In this document: in pieces, positions 1 to 7,940 of the stretch | How positions within the stretch are numbered: position 1 is the first letter of the stretch | How the letters are laid out: every line of letters begins with the position of its first letter | Notes under the pieces: generated by a model | Told to the model about the DNA's origin: nothing | The model's database searches: none | Seen by the model: the letters and a program-made list of their open reading frames with translations, nothing else | Made by a program: the position numbers and the translations under genes | Source of the DNA: Clostridium_AM tanneri | GTDB taxonomy: Bacteria; Bacillota; Clostridia; Clostridiales; Clostridiaceae | NCBI RefSeq assembly: GCF_033659955.1 | Contig: NZ_JARUJP010000001.1 | Location: forward strand, 372,001-436,000 | Direction: 5' to 3' | DNA length: 64,000 nucleotides

Positions 1-1325
1 CAAGTTCTGTCATCCATAACGATCATACCGCCAGAACCCATCATAGAATCAGCCTTAACTAGAGTATCATAGTCTACTTGTAAATCTAAGTATTCCTCAG
101 GCAGACATCCACCAGAAGGACCTCCTATTTGAACTGCTTTAAAGGCTCTATCATTTAGTACTCCGCCGCCGATATCATATATTATTTCTCTAAGAGTAGT
201 TCCCATTGGCACTTCTACTAGACCTGTATTCTTAACTTTACCAACTAATGAAAAAGCTTTAGTACCTTTACTATCCTTCATAGTTCCTATAGAACTGTAC
301 CATTCTCCACCCTTATTCATTATTATTGGAATATTAGCCCAGGTTTCTACGTTATTTAGTACTGTAGGCTGTCCCCATAAACCTTTTTCAGTAGTATGGA
401 TATACTTAGCTTTTGGTTCTCCAACCTTTCCTTCTATTGAAGATAGTAATGCTGTAGATTCTCCACATACGAAGGCTCCACCACCTCTTACTATGTCAAT
501 ATCAAAGTCAAAACCACTATTCATTATGTTTTTACCAAGATATCCTCTTTCTCTTGCCTGCTTTATTGCTAGCTTCATATTTTCAATAGCTAGTCCATAT
601 TCATCTCTTATATATGCAAAGCCTTGGTTTGCTCCGATAGCATAAGCACATATAGCCATACCTTCTATAACACTGTGAGGGTCGCCTTCCATTATACTTC
701 TATCCATGAAAGCACCTGGGTCACCTTCATCACCATTACACACAACATACTTTTGATCAGTATCTATACCAAATGCAGTTTTCCACTTACGTCCTGTTGG
801 GAAACCTGCACCACCTCTTCCTCTAAGGCCGGATTTAGTTACCTCTTCTATAACATCCCCTTTTTTCATATCGAAGATTACTTTATGAAGGGCCTTGTAT
901 CCATCTTTCTCTAAATAGTCTTCAAAAACAACAGGATCTATTTCTCCTACGTTTCTAAGTGCTATTTTTATCTGTCTTTTCATGAATTCACTTTGTTTAT
1001 GATTTCTTAATCTTTGTTTTGTTGAAGTTTCAAGGTAAAGAAGTCTATCAATAACCTCACCCTTCATTATTGTTTTTTCTACAATTTCCTGTGCATCTTC
1101 AAATTTCACCTTAAAGTAAGCAATATCATCAGGCTGAATCTTTACTACAGGTCCTTTTTCACATAGACCATCACAGCCTGTAGCTTTGAACTCATATTCA
1201 GCTTGCACATCAGCTGCTGCCCCTAATTCAGCTACTTTTTTCTTAAGTTCTTCATATAGCTCCATACTGTTTCTAGCTAAACAACCTGTTCCACAACATA
1301 CATAAATAGTTTTCTTTATACTCAT
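1..1325 (-). CDS. NADH dehydrogenase subunit F-like flavoprotein (partial, 3' end outside window)
   Basis: The N-terminus is a thioredoxin-like [2Fe-2S] domain (YVCCGTGCLA, then CDGLCEKGP). It is followed by the NuoF-type Rossmann fold that binds FMN and NADH (GLRGRGGAGFPTGRKW, CNGDEGDPGAFMDR, GGGAFVCGESTALL). This is the architecture of HydB/HndC/HylB subunits, which are larger than plain NuoF. The ATG at 1325 lies 2 bases after the nuoE-like stop, with AGAGGTGAG as ribosome site inside the end of that gene, so the two are co-transcribed and translationally coupled. The C-terminal 4Fe-4S and ferredoxin domains would be beyond base 1. By family knowledge it oxidises or reduces NAD(H) at FMN. 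Its place in a formate dehydrogenase operon suggests it couples formate oxidation to NAD and possibly ferredoxin, which is inference. Confidence 0.9.
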   Translation of the reverse strand, partial: MSIKKTIYVCCGTGCLARNSMELYEELKKKVAELGAAADVQAEYEFKATGCDGLCEKGPVVKIQPDDIAYFKVKFEDAQEIVEKTIMKGEVIDRLLYLETSTKQRLRNHKQSEFMKRQIKIALRNVGEIDPVVFEDYLEKDGYKALHKVIFDMKKGDVIEEVTKSGLRGRGGAGFPTGRKWKTAFGIDTDQKYVVCNGDEGDPGAFMDRSIMEGDPHSVIEGMAICAYAIGANQGFAYIRDEYGLAIENMKLAIKQARERGYLGKNIMNSGFDFDIDIVRGGGAFVCGESTALLSSIEGKVGEPKAKYIHTTEKGLWGQPTVLNNVETWANIPIIMNKGGEWYSSIGTMKDSKGTKAFSLVGKVKNTGLVEVPMGTTLREIIYDIGGGVLNDRAFKAVQIGGPSGGCLPEEYLDLQVDYDTLVKADSMMGSGGMIVMDDRT

Positions 1326-1327
1326 CA

Positions 1328-1816
1328 CTACTCACCTCTATATTCATCAAGAATTTCTTTTACCATTTTAGGTGTTAGGTTCCCATAGTATCTCTCATTA
1401 ATCATCATAACAGGTGCTATAGCGCAACATCCTATGCAGTTAACAGTATTAATTGAGAACTTAAGATCTTCTGTTGTCTGTCCAGCTTTAATACCTAGGC
1501 ACTTTTCAATCTCATCAAGAGCAACCATTGAACCTGCAACGTGACAAGCTGTTCCATCACATACAGTTACTATATATTCTCCCTTTGGTGTTAAGCTTAA
1601 AGCTTTATAAAAAGTTGCCATACCATATAACTTACTTACAGGTATATCTAAGTATTCAGCAAGAGTTTCTAATGCTTCTCTTGGTATATACTTATGCTTT
1701 CTTTGTATGTCCTGAAGTATAGCTAAAGTAAATCTCTGTTCCTTAGGATATTTTTCTATTACGTCTCTTGCACATAAGGAGTCATTTTGTAGAATTTCTT
1801 TTTGTGCCGCCTCCAT
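1328..1816 (-). CDS. NADH dehydrogenase subunit E-like [2Fe-2S] protein
   Basis: A 162-residue thioredoxin-fold ferredoxin of the NuoE/HydC/HndA family. The N-terminal helical bundle (about residues 20-80, with LYGMATFYKA) precedes the cluster ligands CDGTAC and NCIGCC, which give the expected four cysteines. GGGGGA sits 8 bases before the ATG. The gene is upstream of and coupled to the nuoF-like gene, and follows fdhD. In HydABC or HylABC complexes this subunit passes electrons to the flavoprotein. Whether the partner here is a formate dehydrogenase, a hydrogenase or both cannot be decided, because the next gene is off the left edge. Confidence 0.92.
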   Translation of the reverse strand: MEAAQKEILQNDSLCARDVIEKYPKEQRFTLAILQDIQRKHKYIPREALETLAEYLDIPVSKLYGMATFYKALSLTPKGEYIVTVCDGTACHVAGSMVALDEIEKCLGIKAGQTTEDLKFSINTVNCIGCCAIAPVMMINERYYGNLTPKMVKEILDEYRGE

Positions 1817-1852
1817 AAATTAATCCCCCTTCTATTGGTAATTATATATAAA

Positions 1853-1873
1853 CAGAATAGTATGACTATTCCG
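1853..1873 (-). other. Intergenic hairpin between fdhD and nuoE-like gene
   Basis: A 9-bp stem with a CAT loop lies between the fdhD stop and the nuoE-like start. One pair is G-U, so the stem is complete only as RNA of the minus strand. No U-tract follows, so it is more likely a processing or stability element than a terminator. Confidence 0.35.
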
Positions 1874-1911
1874 CTTAACCCTTAACTAGAACTGATTAAA
1901 TATAAAACTTA

Positions 1912-2703
1912 TTAATTTTTCTCTGTTACTCTATAAGAATTTGTATATATGTTAGCCTTCTCTCCCCGTACAAAACCAATTAATGTTATATTTAGCGCAT
2001 TGGAAAGTTCTATTGAAAGATTAGTCGGTGCTGATTTTGAAACTACTATTGGTATGCCTGATTTTGAAGTTTTCAAGACCATTTCAAAGGATACTCTCCC
2101 ACTTATAAGTAGTATTTTATCTTCAAGAGATATATTACGTATAAGTGCTTCCCCCATTACTTTATCCACTGCATTATGCCGTGCTACATCTTCACATATA
2201 AACAATACCTTTTCCTTATCACATAAAGCAATAGAGTGAGCTCCCCCTGTTTGTTTAAAAGCTTCCGAGTATGAAAGATTTTCTTTCATTAGGTGGTAAA
2301 TCTTTTCGATTCCTATGGTAATATTGTTGTCTTTTACAACTTTGCAGTTCAAATCTCTAATAAGCTTTTGAAAAAACTCTTTTTCATTATTTTCATTAAA
2401 CCCTACAGGTAAAACCTGCCTGCAGGGCTTTTTATCCATATTTGAATTTATATTAACTCTTGCTATTCCACTTTTCTCATCTATTTCTAAAGTCTTTATG
2501 TCCTCCATGGAATCTATTATTCCCTGAGTCCTCAGATATCCAACTACTAAAGCCTTAAGGTTCTCCGGAGTACATGTCAAAGTTGTGATATGAGTATCAC
2601 TTAAAATGATACTCAATGGATACTCATATATCATAATTTCTTCTACAGTTTCAGTTTCAGTTCTATCATACTTAACTACAGAATACTTTATTGTCTTATT
2701 CAA
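1912..2703 (-). CDS. fdhD: Formate dehydrogenase accessory sulfurtransferase FdhD
   Basis: A 263-residue FdhD-family protein with the conserved block TGGAHSIALCDKEKV followed by CEDVARHNAVDKVMG. FdhD carries sulfur from a cysteine desulfurase to the molybdenum cofactor of formate dehydrogenase before insertion. The start is TTG at 2703, preceded by GAGGAGG at 10-base spacing inside the end of mobB. Oddity: the CXXC loop known from E. coli FdhD (Cys121/Cys124) is reduced here to a single Cys94 in KKPCRQVLP. The gene belongs to the fdhF-moeA-mobB-fdhD-nuoE-nuoF operon, which fits its role. Confidence 0.93.
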   Translation of the reverse strand: MNKTIKYSVVKYDRTETETVEEIMIYEYPLSIILSDTHITTLTCTPENLKALVVGYLRTQGIIDSMEDIKTLEIDEKSGIARVNINSNMDKKPCRQVLPVGFNENNEKEFFQKLIRDLNCKVVKDNNITIGIEKIYHLMKENLSYSEAFKQTGGAHSIALCDKEKVLFICEDVARHNAVDKVMGEALIRNISLEDKILLISGRVSFEMVLKTSKSGIPIVVSKSAPTNLSIELSNALNITLIGFVRGEKANIYTNSYRVTEKN

Positions 2704-2704
2704 A

Positions 2705-3232
2705 TTATTGAGTCCTCCTCAAAAAGTTGTCTTCAATGAATTTAGTTACTGTCTTTGCATCATTTAAATCTAAGACAGGAATATCTAGTTCTAATTTTTC
2801 ATTGCTGGCAACAGCTATAAAATTCGATATATCACTATTTTTATATAATAAACCCTCATTTATTTCTTTTCTATGAACCTCTATCTTAGGAAAAATATTT
2901 CCTTTAAAACCTTCACAAATAATAATATCCACATTAGGAAAGAGCCACAGTAGCTCTTCTACAGTTTTTGGTACTTCTAGTCTTTGTATTAATGCTAATT
3001 TAGATCCTGAAGCAATTACAACGTTATCTGCTCCTGCTTCAGTAAACTGATATGTATCTTTACCAGGATAATCTATTTGAAATTTATGTACATCATGTTT
3101 AATAACTCCTACCTTATGGTTTTTACTTTTAAGGTCTTTTATAATTTCTTTAATTAAGGTAGTTTTTCCAGTACCAGACTTAGATGCTAATATAGAAATT
3201 ACTGGTATCTTATTTAAATATAAATCTTCCAT
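2705..3232 (-). CDS. mobB: Molybdopterin-guanine dinucleotide biosynthesis protein MobB
   Basis: A 175-residue P-loop GTPase with Walker A ASKSGTGKTTL near residue 18, then GVIKHDVHKFQIDYPGKDTY and ICEGFKG, the usual MobB signatures. It assists guanylylation of the molybdenum cofactor to the bis-MGD form used by FdhF. ATG at 3232 has AGGAGAG upstream. Its first 23 bases overlap the end of moeA, indicating translational coupling. MobA itself is not in the window. Confidence 0.93.
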   Translation of the reverse strand: MEDLYLNKIPVISILASKSGTGKTTLIKEIIKDLKSKNHKVGVIKHDVHKFQIDYPGKDTYQFTEAGADNVVIASGSKLALIQRLEVPKTVEELLWLFPNVDIIICEGFKGNIFPKIEVHRKEINEGLLYKNSDISNFIAVASNEKLELDIPVLDLNDAKTVTKFIEDNFLRRTQ

Positions 3233-4421
3233 TTAAAATCTCTCCTGCTCTCACTATAGATGTATCTTTATCAATAATTATAATTCCATTTGCTTTACTT
3301 ATAGTTAAAAGTTGATTTGACCCCTGTGAGCCAGCCTTATATGCATAATAAGCTCCATTTTTTTTTCTTATATCCACATAAACATAGTTGTCTCTGCCTT
3401 TTTTAACTTTAAAGTCCTCTTCTAAAATTACAGGAAACTCATCAGCACTTACCTCATCAATTCCCATCATTTTCTTGATAGCAGGACTTACAAACTGTTC
3501 AAAAGTATTTATTACAGACAAAGGATTGCCTGGAAGGGCAAAATATAACTTATTTTTGAACTTTGCAAAGGTTACTGGTTTTCCTGGCTTAATAGCCACT
3601 GCTTCAAACTTAGTATCTACCTTTAATTTTTTTAGACTATCGTGAATAAAATCATAGTCTCCAACAGAAGCACCACCAGAACTTATCACTATATCTCCTT
3701 CTTCAAAGGCCTCTTCAATCTTCTCAAAAATCAAATTCGGATCATCTCTAATTACTCCATAGGATTTTACCTCTGCACCGAGATTTTTGGCAAGGGCTAG
3801 AAGAGAATATTCATTGCAATTTCTTATTTTCCCTGGTGTTAACTTTTCTTCAATATCTATTAGCTCGTCTCCAGTAGTAAGCAAAATTATTTTAGGTATT
3901 TTATGTACTTTGATTTTGCTATATCCTAAAGAAGCTAATAAACCTATTTCTGCTGGTCTTATTTTCTTTCCTAAAGGTATTGCTAATTCACCACTTCTAA
4001 TTTCTTCACCCATCTTTAGTATGTTTTTTTCTCTGCCTATAGGCTCAATTATAGTTATCTCATCACTGAATTCTTTTACTTTCTCAACCTGAATAACTGT
4101 ATCAGCTCCCCTAGGTAATGGTGCTCCAGTCATGATTTTTATTGCTTCTTTACTATGTAATTCTTCTTCATAGAGATCTCCTGCCTTTATGACTCCTTTT
4201 ACCTTTAACCTTGCTGGTTTTTCAGTTGAACATCCCTCGGTATCCTTACTCTTAATTGCATATCCATCCATAGCTGATTTATCGAAAGGAGGTAGATTGT
4301 CCTTCGAATAAATATCTTCTGCTAAAACCCTATTAAGCGAAGATATTAAATTTAATGTTTCCGTTCCTAAAACTTCTGTTTCTGCAATTATTGTACTTAA
4401 GGCTTCTTCAACAGTTATCAC
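3210..4421 (-). CDS. moeA: Molybdopterin molybdenumtransferase MoeA
   Basis: About 403 residues. The MoeA order is visible: N-terminal domains I/II (LPPFDKSAMDGYA, MTGAPLPRGADTVIQVE), the molybdate/adenylyl-MPT domain III (TTGDEL, SSGGASVGDYD, KPGKPVTFA, LPGNPLSV) and the C-terminal beta-barrel. It inserts molybdate into adenylylated molybdopterin. I chose the GTG at 4421 because GGGAGG lies 8 bases upstream and the protein then begins MITVEEAL, as is usual in MoeA. An in-frame ATG at 4448 has no ribosome site. It lies downstream of fdhF and overlaps mobB. Confidence 0.93.
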   Translation of the reverse strand: MITVEEALSTIIAETEVLGTETLNLISSLNRVLAEDIYSKDNLPPFDKSAMDGYAIKSKDTEGCSTEKPARLKVKGVIKAGDLYEEELHSKEAIKIMTGAPLPRGADTVIQVEKVKEFSDEITIIEPIGREKNILKMGEEIRSGELAIPLGKKIRPAEIGLLASLGYSKIKVHKIPKIILLTTGDELIDIEEKLTPGKIRNCNEYSLLALAKNLGAEVKSYGVIRDDPNLIFEKIEEAFEEGDIVISSGGASVGDYDFIHDSLKKLKVDTKFEAVAIKPGKPVTFAKFKNKLYFALPGNPLSVINTFEQFVSPAIKKMMGIDEVSADEFPVILEEDFKVKKGRDNYVYVDIRKKNGAYYAYKAGSQGSNQLLTISKANGIIIIDKDTSIVRAGEILNGRFIFK

Positions 4422-4488
4422 TTCATATTCCTCCCTAAATGCTGTCATATTATATTATTGTAATTAGAAACTACTTTCTTCTTTTAAT

Positions 4489-4517
4489 GCATCCGATGGA
4501 ATATTACCACCGGATGC
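4489..4517 (-). terminator. Hairpin between fdhF and moeA, attenuator-like
   Basis: CATCCGGTGG pairs with CCATCGGATG (one G-U pair on the minus-strand RNA) around a TAATATT loop: a 10-bp stem directly after fdhF. It lacks a strong U-tract, so it probably acts as a partial terminator or 3'-end stabiliser that sets the fdhF to moeA ratio. Confidence 0.5.
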
Positions 4518-4554
4518 TAGTTATTATATTTAGTAAAAACCTACGAATATATAC

Positions 4555-6693
4555 CTACTTAAACTGTACATTCATTTTTTTTCTAATATTGTCGTACTCA
4601 TCTTTAACAAATCTTTCTGCCGCTTCTTGATCTTCTATAGCCTCCACCTTTACTGCACAGTACTTGTACTCTGGTGTTTTGGATATAGGATCTAAATTAT
4701 CTAAAGTCAACTCATTACATGCACCTACCCACCATTGGTAAGTCATATAAACAGCTCCAGCATTAGCCCTATCTGTTATTAATGCTCTTGCTACCACAGA
4801 ACCTCTTCGTGAAGTTATTCTAATTAATTCCTGATCCCTAATTCCAAATCTTTCTCCGTCCTTTGGATTTATTTGAACATATCCAGGCTCATCAGCAAGT
4901 TGTTGAAGGGCGCGGCAGTTTCCAGTCATAGTTCTTACAGAATAATGTCCTACTTCTCTGACCGTTGATAAACTAAGTGGGTATTCCTCATCAGTAAGCT
5001 CCATAGGAGGTCTCCACTCTGCTGCAAATAATCTTCCTTTGCCATTTGGCGTATTAAATTTATTGTCTTTGTATAGGTAGGAAGTTCCAGGATGATCCTC
5101 TGTAGGACAAGGCCATTGGATTCCACCAAGTTCTTCTAAACGCTTGTAAGTTACTCCTGAGAAATTTGGACATAAGCCTCTAAGCTCATCCCATATCTCC
5201 TCAGTATTATTGTACTTCATTGGATATCCCATAGCTGTAGCTATTTCAGAAATTATTTGCCAATCAGGTTTTACATTACCCTTTGGCTCAATTGCCTTTC
5301 TGAATCTTTGGAATCCACGATCAGCACAACTAAATACTCCTTCATGCTCTCCCCATGATGTAGCTGGAAGTATTACATCTGCATGAAGTGCTGTTTTATT
5401 CATAAATATATCTTGAACAATTACAAGTTCCATTTTATCTAAAGCTTCTCTTACCTCTGCGGAATTTGGATCACTTTGAACCGGATCTTCTCCCATTATG
5501 TAGTAAGCTTTAATCTTATCTTCTTCTAACACAAGCTTTGGAACTTCTGTTAAATGATAACCCTTTTTATTGGAAAGGTCTACTCCCCATGCTTTTTCAA
5601 ACTTTTCTCTTATAGCATCATCCTCAACACTTTGATATCCAGGATACACATTTGGTAGTGCTCCCATATCACAAGCCCCTTGAACATTATTTTGACCTCT
5701 TACAGGTCCTATACCTACACTTGGTCTTCCAAAGTTTCCAGTTAATAATGCTAAGGAGGCTAGTCCCTTAACTACATCAACAGCTTGACCAAATTGACAC
5801 ACTCCCATACCGTAAAGTATCATAGCATTCTTTGCTTCAGCATACATTCTCATAGCTTTTCTTATATCTTCTGCTGGAACACTTGTCATCTTTTCCGCAT
5901 ATTCTGGAGTGTACTTTTCAACTAAAGCCTTATACTCTTCAAAACCTTCAACATATTTTTCAACATATTCCTTATTATAAAGTCCTTCATTTATTAGAAC
6001 ATTAGCAAAGGCATTAACCAGTATCATATTAGTACCGTTCTTTATTGGAAGCCACAAATCAGATATTCTAGCAGACTCTGTTATTCTTGGATCAGTTACA
6101 ATAATCTTTGCTCCCTTTTCCTTTGCTTTAACTATTCTTTTAGCCACTATAGGGTGTGAATCCGCACCATTATAACCAAAAATAAATAGTAAATCAGTAT
6201 CGTCTATTTCATGAATTCCATTTGACATAGCTCCATTTCCTAATACGTAAGCCAGACCGGCTACGGAAGGGGCATGTCAAACCCTAGCACAGTGATCTAC
6301 ATTATTAGTGCCGATTACTGCCCTCATAAATTTTTGCATTATATAGTTAGCTTCATTACCAGATCCCCGCGCACAGCCTGTTCCCATTATAGCATCAGCA
6401 CCATACTTGTCCTTTATTTCCTTTAACTTAGATGCAGTAAAACTAATAGCTTCATCCCAAGAAACCTCTTGTAATTCACCATTTCTTCTAATCATTGGGC
6501 TTTTTAAGCGTGCAGTTAAAATTTGGGGATCATTTAAAAAATCCCATCCATAATACCCTTTAAGACAGAGACTTCCTTCATTTGTTCTACCATTAGCTGG
6601 TTCTGCTCTTACTATTTTATCATCTTCTAAAATCAAATTAAGGTTACATCCAGCACCACAATAAGGGCATATTGTTAGTATTTTTTGTTCCAT
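4555..6693 (-). CDS. fdhF: Selenocysteine-containing formate dehydrogenase (FdhF/FdhH type), UGA at codon 139
   Basis: One gene of 712 residues read through an in-frame UGA (6277-6279). The context is VDHCARV-U-HAPSVAG, the same site and spacing as Sec140 of E. coli FdhH. The N-terminus binds one [4Fe-4S] cluster (C9-x2-C12-x3-C16, C43). The bis-MGD molybdopterin oxidoreductase domains follow (VTDPRIT, GQNNVQGACDMGALPN, MGEDPVQSDPN) and then the C-terminal Mo-dinucleotide-binding domain. Sec would be a direct molybdenum ligand oxidising formate to CO2. AAAGGGAGG precedes the ATG. It is the first gene of the operon that also encodes its maturation factors and an NADH-type electron acceptor. 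selA/B/C are not in the window and must lie elsewhere. Automatic annotation would split it at 6277. Confidence 0.95.
6246..6279 (-). promoter_or_regulatory. SECIS element of fdhF (UGA plus GGUCU hairpin)
   Basis: Downstream of the UGA, CGUAGCC pairs with GGCU-ACG (one bulged U) closing a GGUCU apical loop, 18 bases after the UGA. The GGUCU loop is the SelB-binding loop of the E. coli fdhF SECIS, so this is direct support for recoding to selenocysteine. Confidence 0.88.
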
Positions 6694-7082
6694 TCTTTTC
6701 CCTCCCTTTAAGACCTACTCATACCTGATGTTATATATATAAGTTCATTAGTTGTTCATTATGACTATTTTAATTAACTACATATTACTAATCATATTTT
6801 GTTCTATTATTTGTAAGCAATTCCTTCTTATAACAAACTGTGTAATATAATTACATTTTAAAATATTCTGAAATTAAAGTCAAGCTAACTTTGTTAAAAG
6901 ATGCTACAGCCCTAATCGGCCAAAATAAAGGTTAAATTCTAAAATGCCATTGAAAGACATGGATATTTTAGCTTTCCTTTAATATAGTTAAATTAAAATC
7001 GAAAACCTTTTTTTGAATATTGTGACCTTTTATAATATTTTCTTAGTAATTTATGTTATTACTTTAACAAAACTCCACCCCT
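6694..7082. promoter_or_regulatory. Divergent intergenic region between the fdh operon and the 7193 gene
   Basis: About 390 bases without a gene that must hold the fdhF promoter. On the fdhF side there is a hairpin at 6939-6971 (CTAAAAT and CCAT pairing with ATGG and ATTTTAG) and a small GCC/GGC hairpin near 6908-6922, followed on the minus strand by AT-rich DNA up to the fdhF ribosome site. I do not recognise the molybdenum-cofactor riboswitch or a defined operator here. Confidence 0.4.
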
Positions 7083-7110
7083 TTGTACCTTAATTTGGTA
7101 CCTTTATAAT
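7083..7110 (+). promoter_or_regulatory. Sigma-A-like promoter for the 7193 gene
   Basis: TTGTAC and TATAAT are separated by 16 bases. The spacer contains an inverted repeat GTACC-N7-GGTAC (7085-7101), a possible operator. A sigma-G type pair was looked for and is not convincing. Confidence 0.5.
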
Positions 7111-7143
7111 TGAATAGTATTATGTAAGGAGGGAATTATATTA

Positions 7144-7158
7144 ATGGTTTTAAAATAA
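7144..7158 (+). other. Four-codon leader open frame MVLK before the repeat-protein gene
   Basis: ATG-GTT-TTA-AAA-TAA has a near-perfect ribosome site (AGGAGGG at 7127-7133, 10-base spacing), although only 34 bases separate its stop from the next start, which has its own GGAGGG. It could be a leader peptide for coupling or attenuation, or a chance start. Confidence 0.3.
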
Positions 7159-7192
7159 ATACTAAATTAATATTTTGGAGGGAGTAAAATCT

Positions 7193-7594
7193 ATGGATAA
7201 AAACTATTTAGAAGAAACAAAACAACTTAATCAACAATCTAGACAAAAATCCTCAGGTGCTGGAATGACTAACAGCATAAGCAGCAGCTCAAGTGACTCA
7301 GATGTTCAGGAAGCAAGACAGCTTAATGCAGAATCTAGACAAAACTCCTCCGGTATGGGAGCTTCCAACATGGGAATGACTAGCAGCATAAGTTCTAGTA
7401 TGAATAGTTCAAGCGACCCTGCACTTGAAGAAGCAAGACAACTTAATGCACAATCTAGACAAAACTCTTCTGGTATGGGAGCTTCCAATATGGGAATGAC
7501 TAGTAGTATAAGTTCTGGTATGAACAACTTTAGTGACCCAGCACTAGAAGAAACTAGAAAATTAAATGAAAAATCAAGACAAAGTAAAAGATAA
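7193..7594 (+). CDS. Ser/Asn/Gln-rich repeat protein, resembles gamma-type small acid-soluble spore protein
   Basis: 133 residues, hydrophilic, no cysteine, almost no aromatics. It is built from about three and a half repeats of roughly 38 residues; each has a core ARQLNAxSRQNSSGMGASN followed by a Met/Ser-rich linker. The core repeat (charged, xxRxxNxxSxxxxxG) recalls the repeats of gamma-type SASPs (B. subtilis SspE), which are degraded at germination as an amino-acid reserve. Homology is not proven. ATG at 7193 is preceded by GGAGGG at 10 bases; a TTG at 7175 would overlap that site. A strong terminator follows. It stands alone between the fdh operon and an amidohydrolase. Confidence 0.75.
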   Translation: MDKNYLEETKQLNQQSRQKSSGAGMTNSISSSSSDSDVQEARQLNAESRQNSSGMGASNMGMTSSISSSMNSSSDPALEEARQLNAQSRQNSSGMGASNMGMTSSISSGMNNFSDPALEETRKLNEKSRQSKR

Positions 7595-7657
7595 CTGATA
7601 TTTTTAATAGCTACTGAACCATTAGGTTTAGTAGCATTAACATCTCCTTCATTAAGG

Positions 7658-7713
7658 CATTACTAAATATATTTTAAATAAAGTATATTATATTTAGTAA
7701 TGTCTTTTCCTTT
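7658..7713 (+). terminator. Terminator after the repeat-protein gene
   Basis: A 14-bp perfect stem (CATTACTAAATATA with its complement ending at 7702) is followed by TCTTTTCCTTTT. Confidence 0.8.
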
Positions 7714-7940
7714 TAACATTTTACTAGATATAGTATACTTTATAATTATTTATTTCACATAGTTATTAAATTTATTGATAATTATAAGAAAATTAATAAA
7801 AGAAAAAACAATTTTTTTGTCCTAAAAATGTCGTCAGTATTTATTTAAGTATACTATTGGAATATTTGTGTATGGTTAGTCATCTATGTATGTTATCTAT
7901 TACTGTAGCTTTAATTCTAAAACTGAAGCATCCCGATGTT
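7714..7940. other. AT-rich intergenic stretch, nothing recognised
   Basis: Between the terminator and the 3' end of the minus-strand amidohydrolase I see only AT-rich sequence, with no frame carrying a ribosome site. Confidence 0.5.

Noticed and set aside
4555..6228. Separate 557-aa and 138-aa formate dehydrogenase pieces
   Set aside because: They are one gene read through a Sec UGA with a GGUCU SECIS; not a frameshift or pseudogene.
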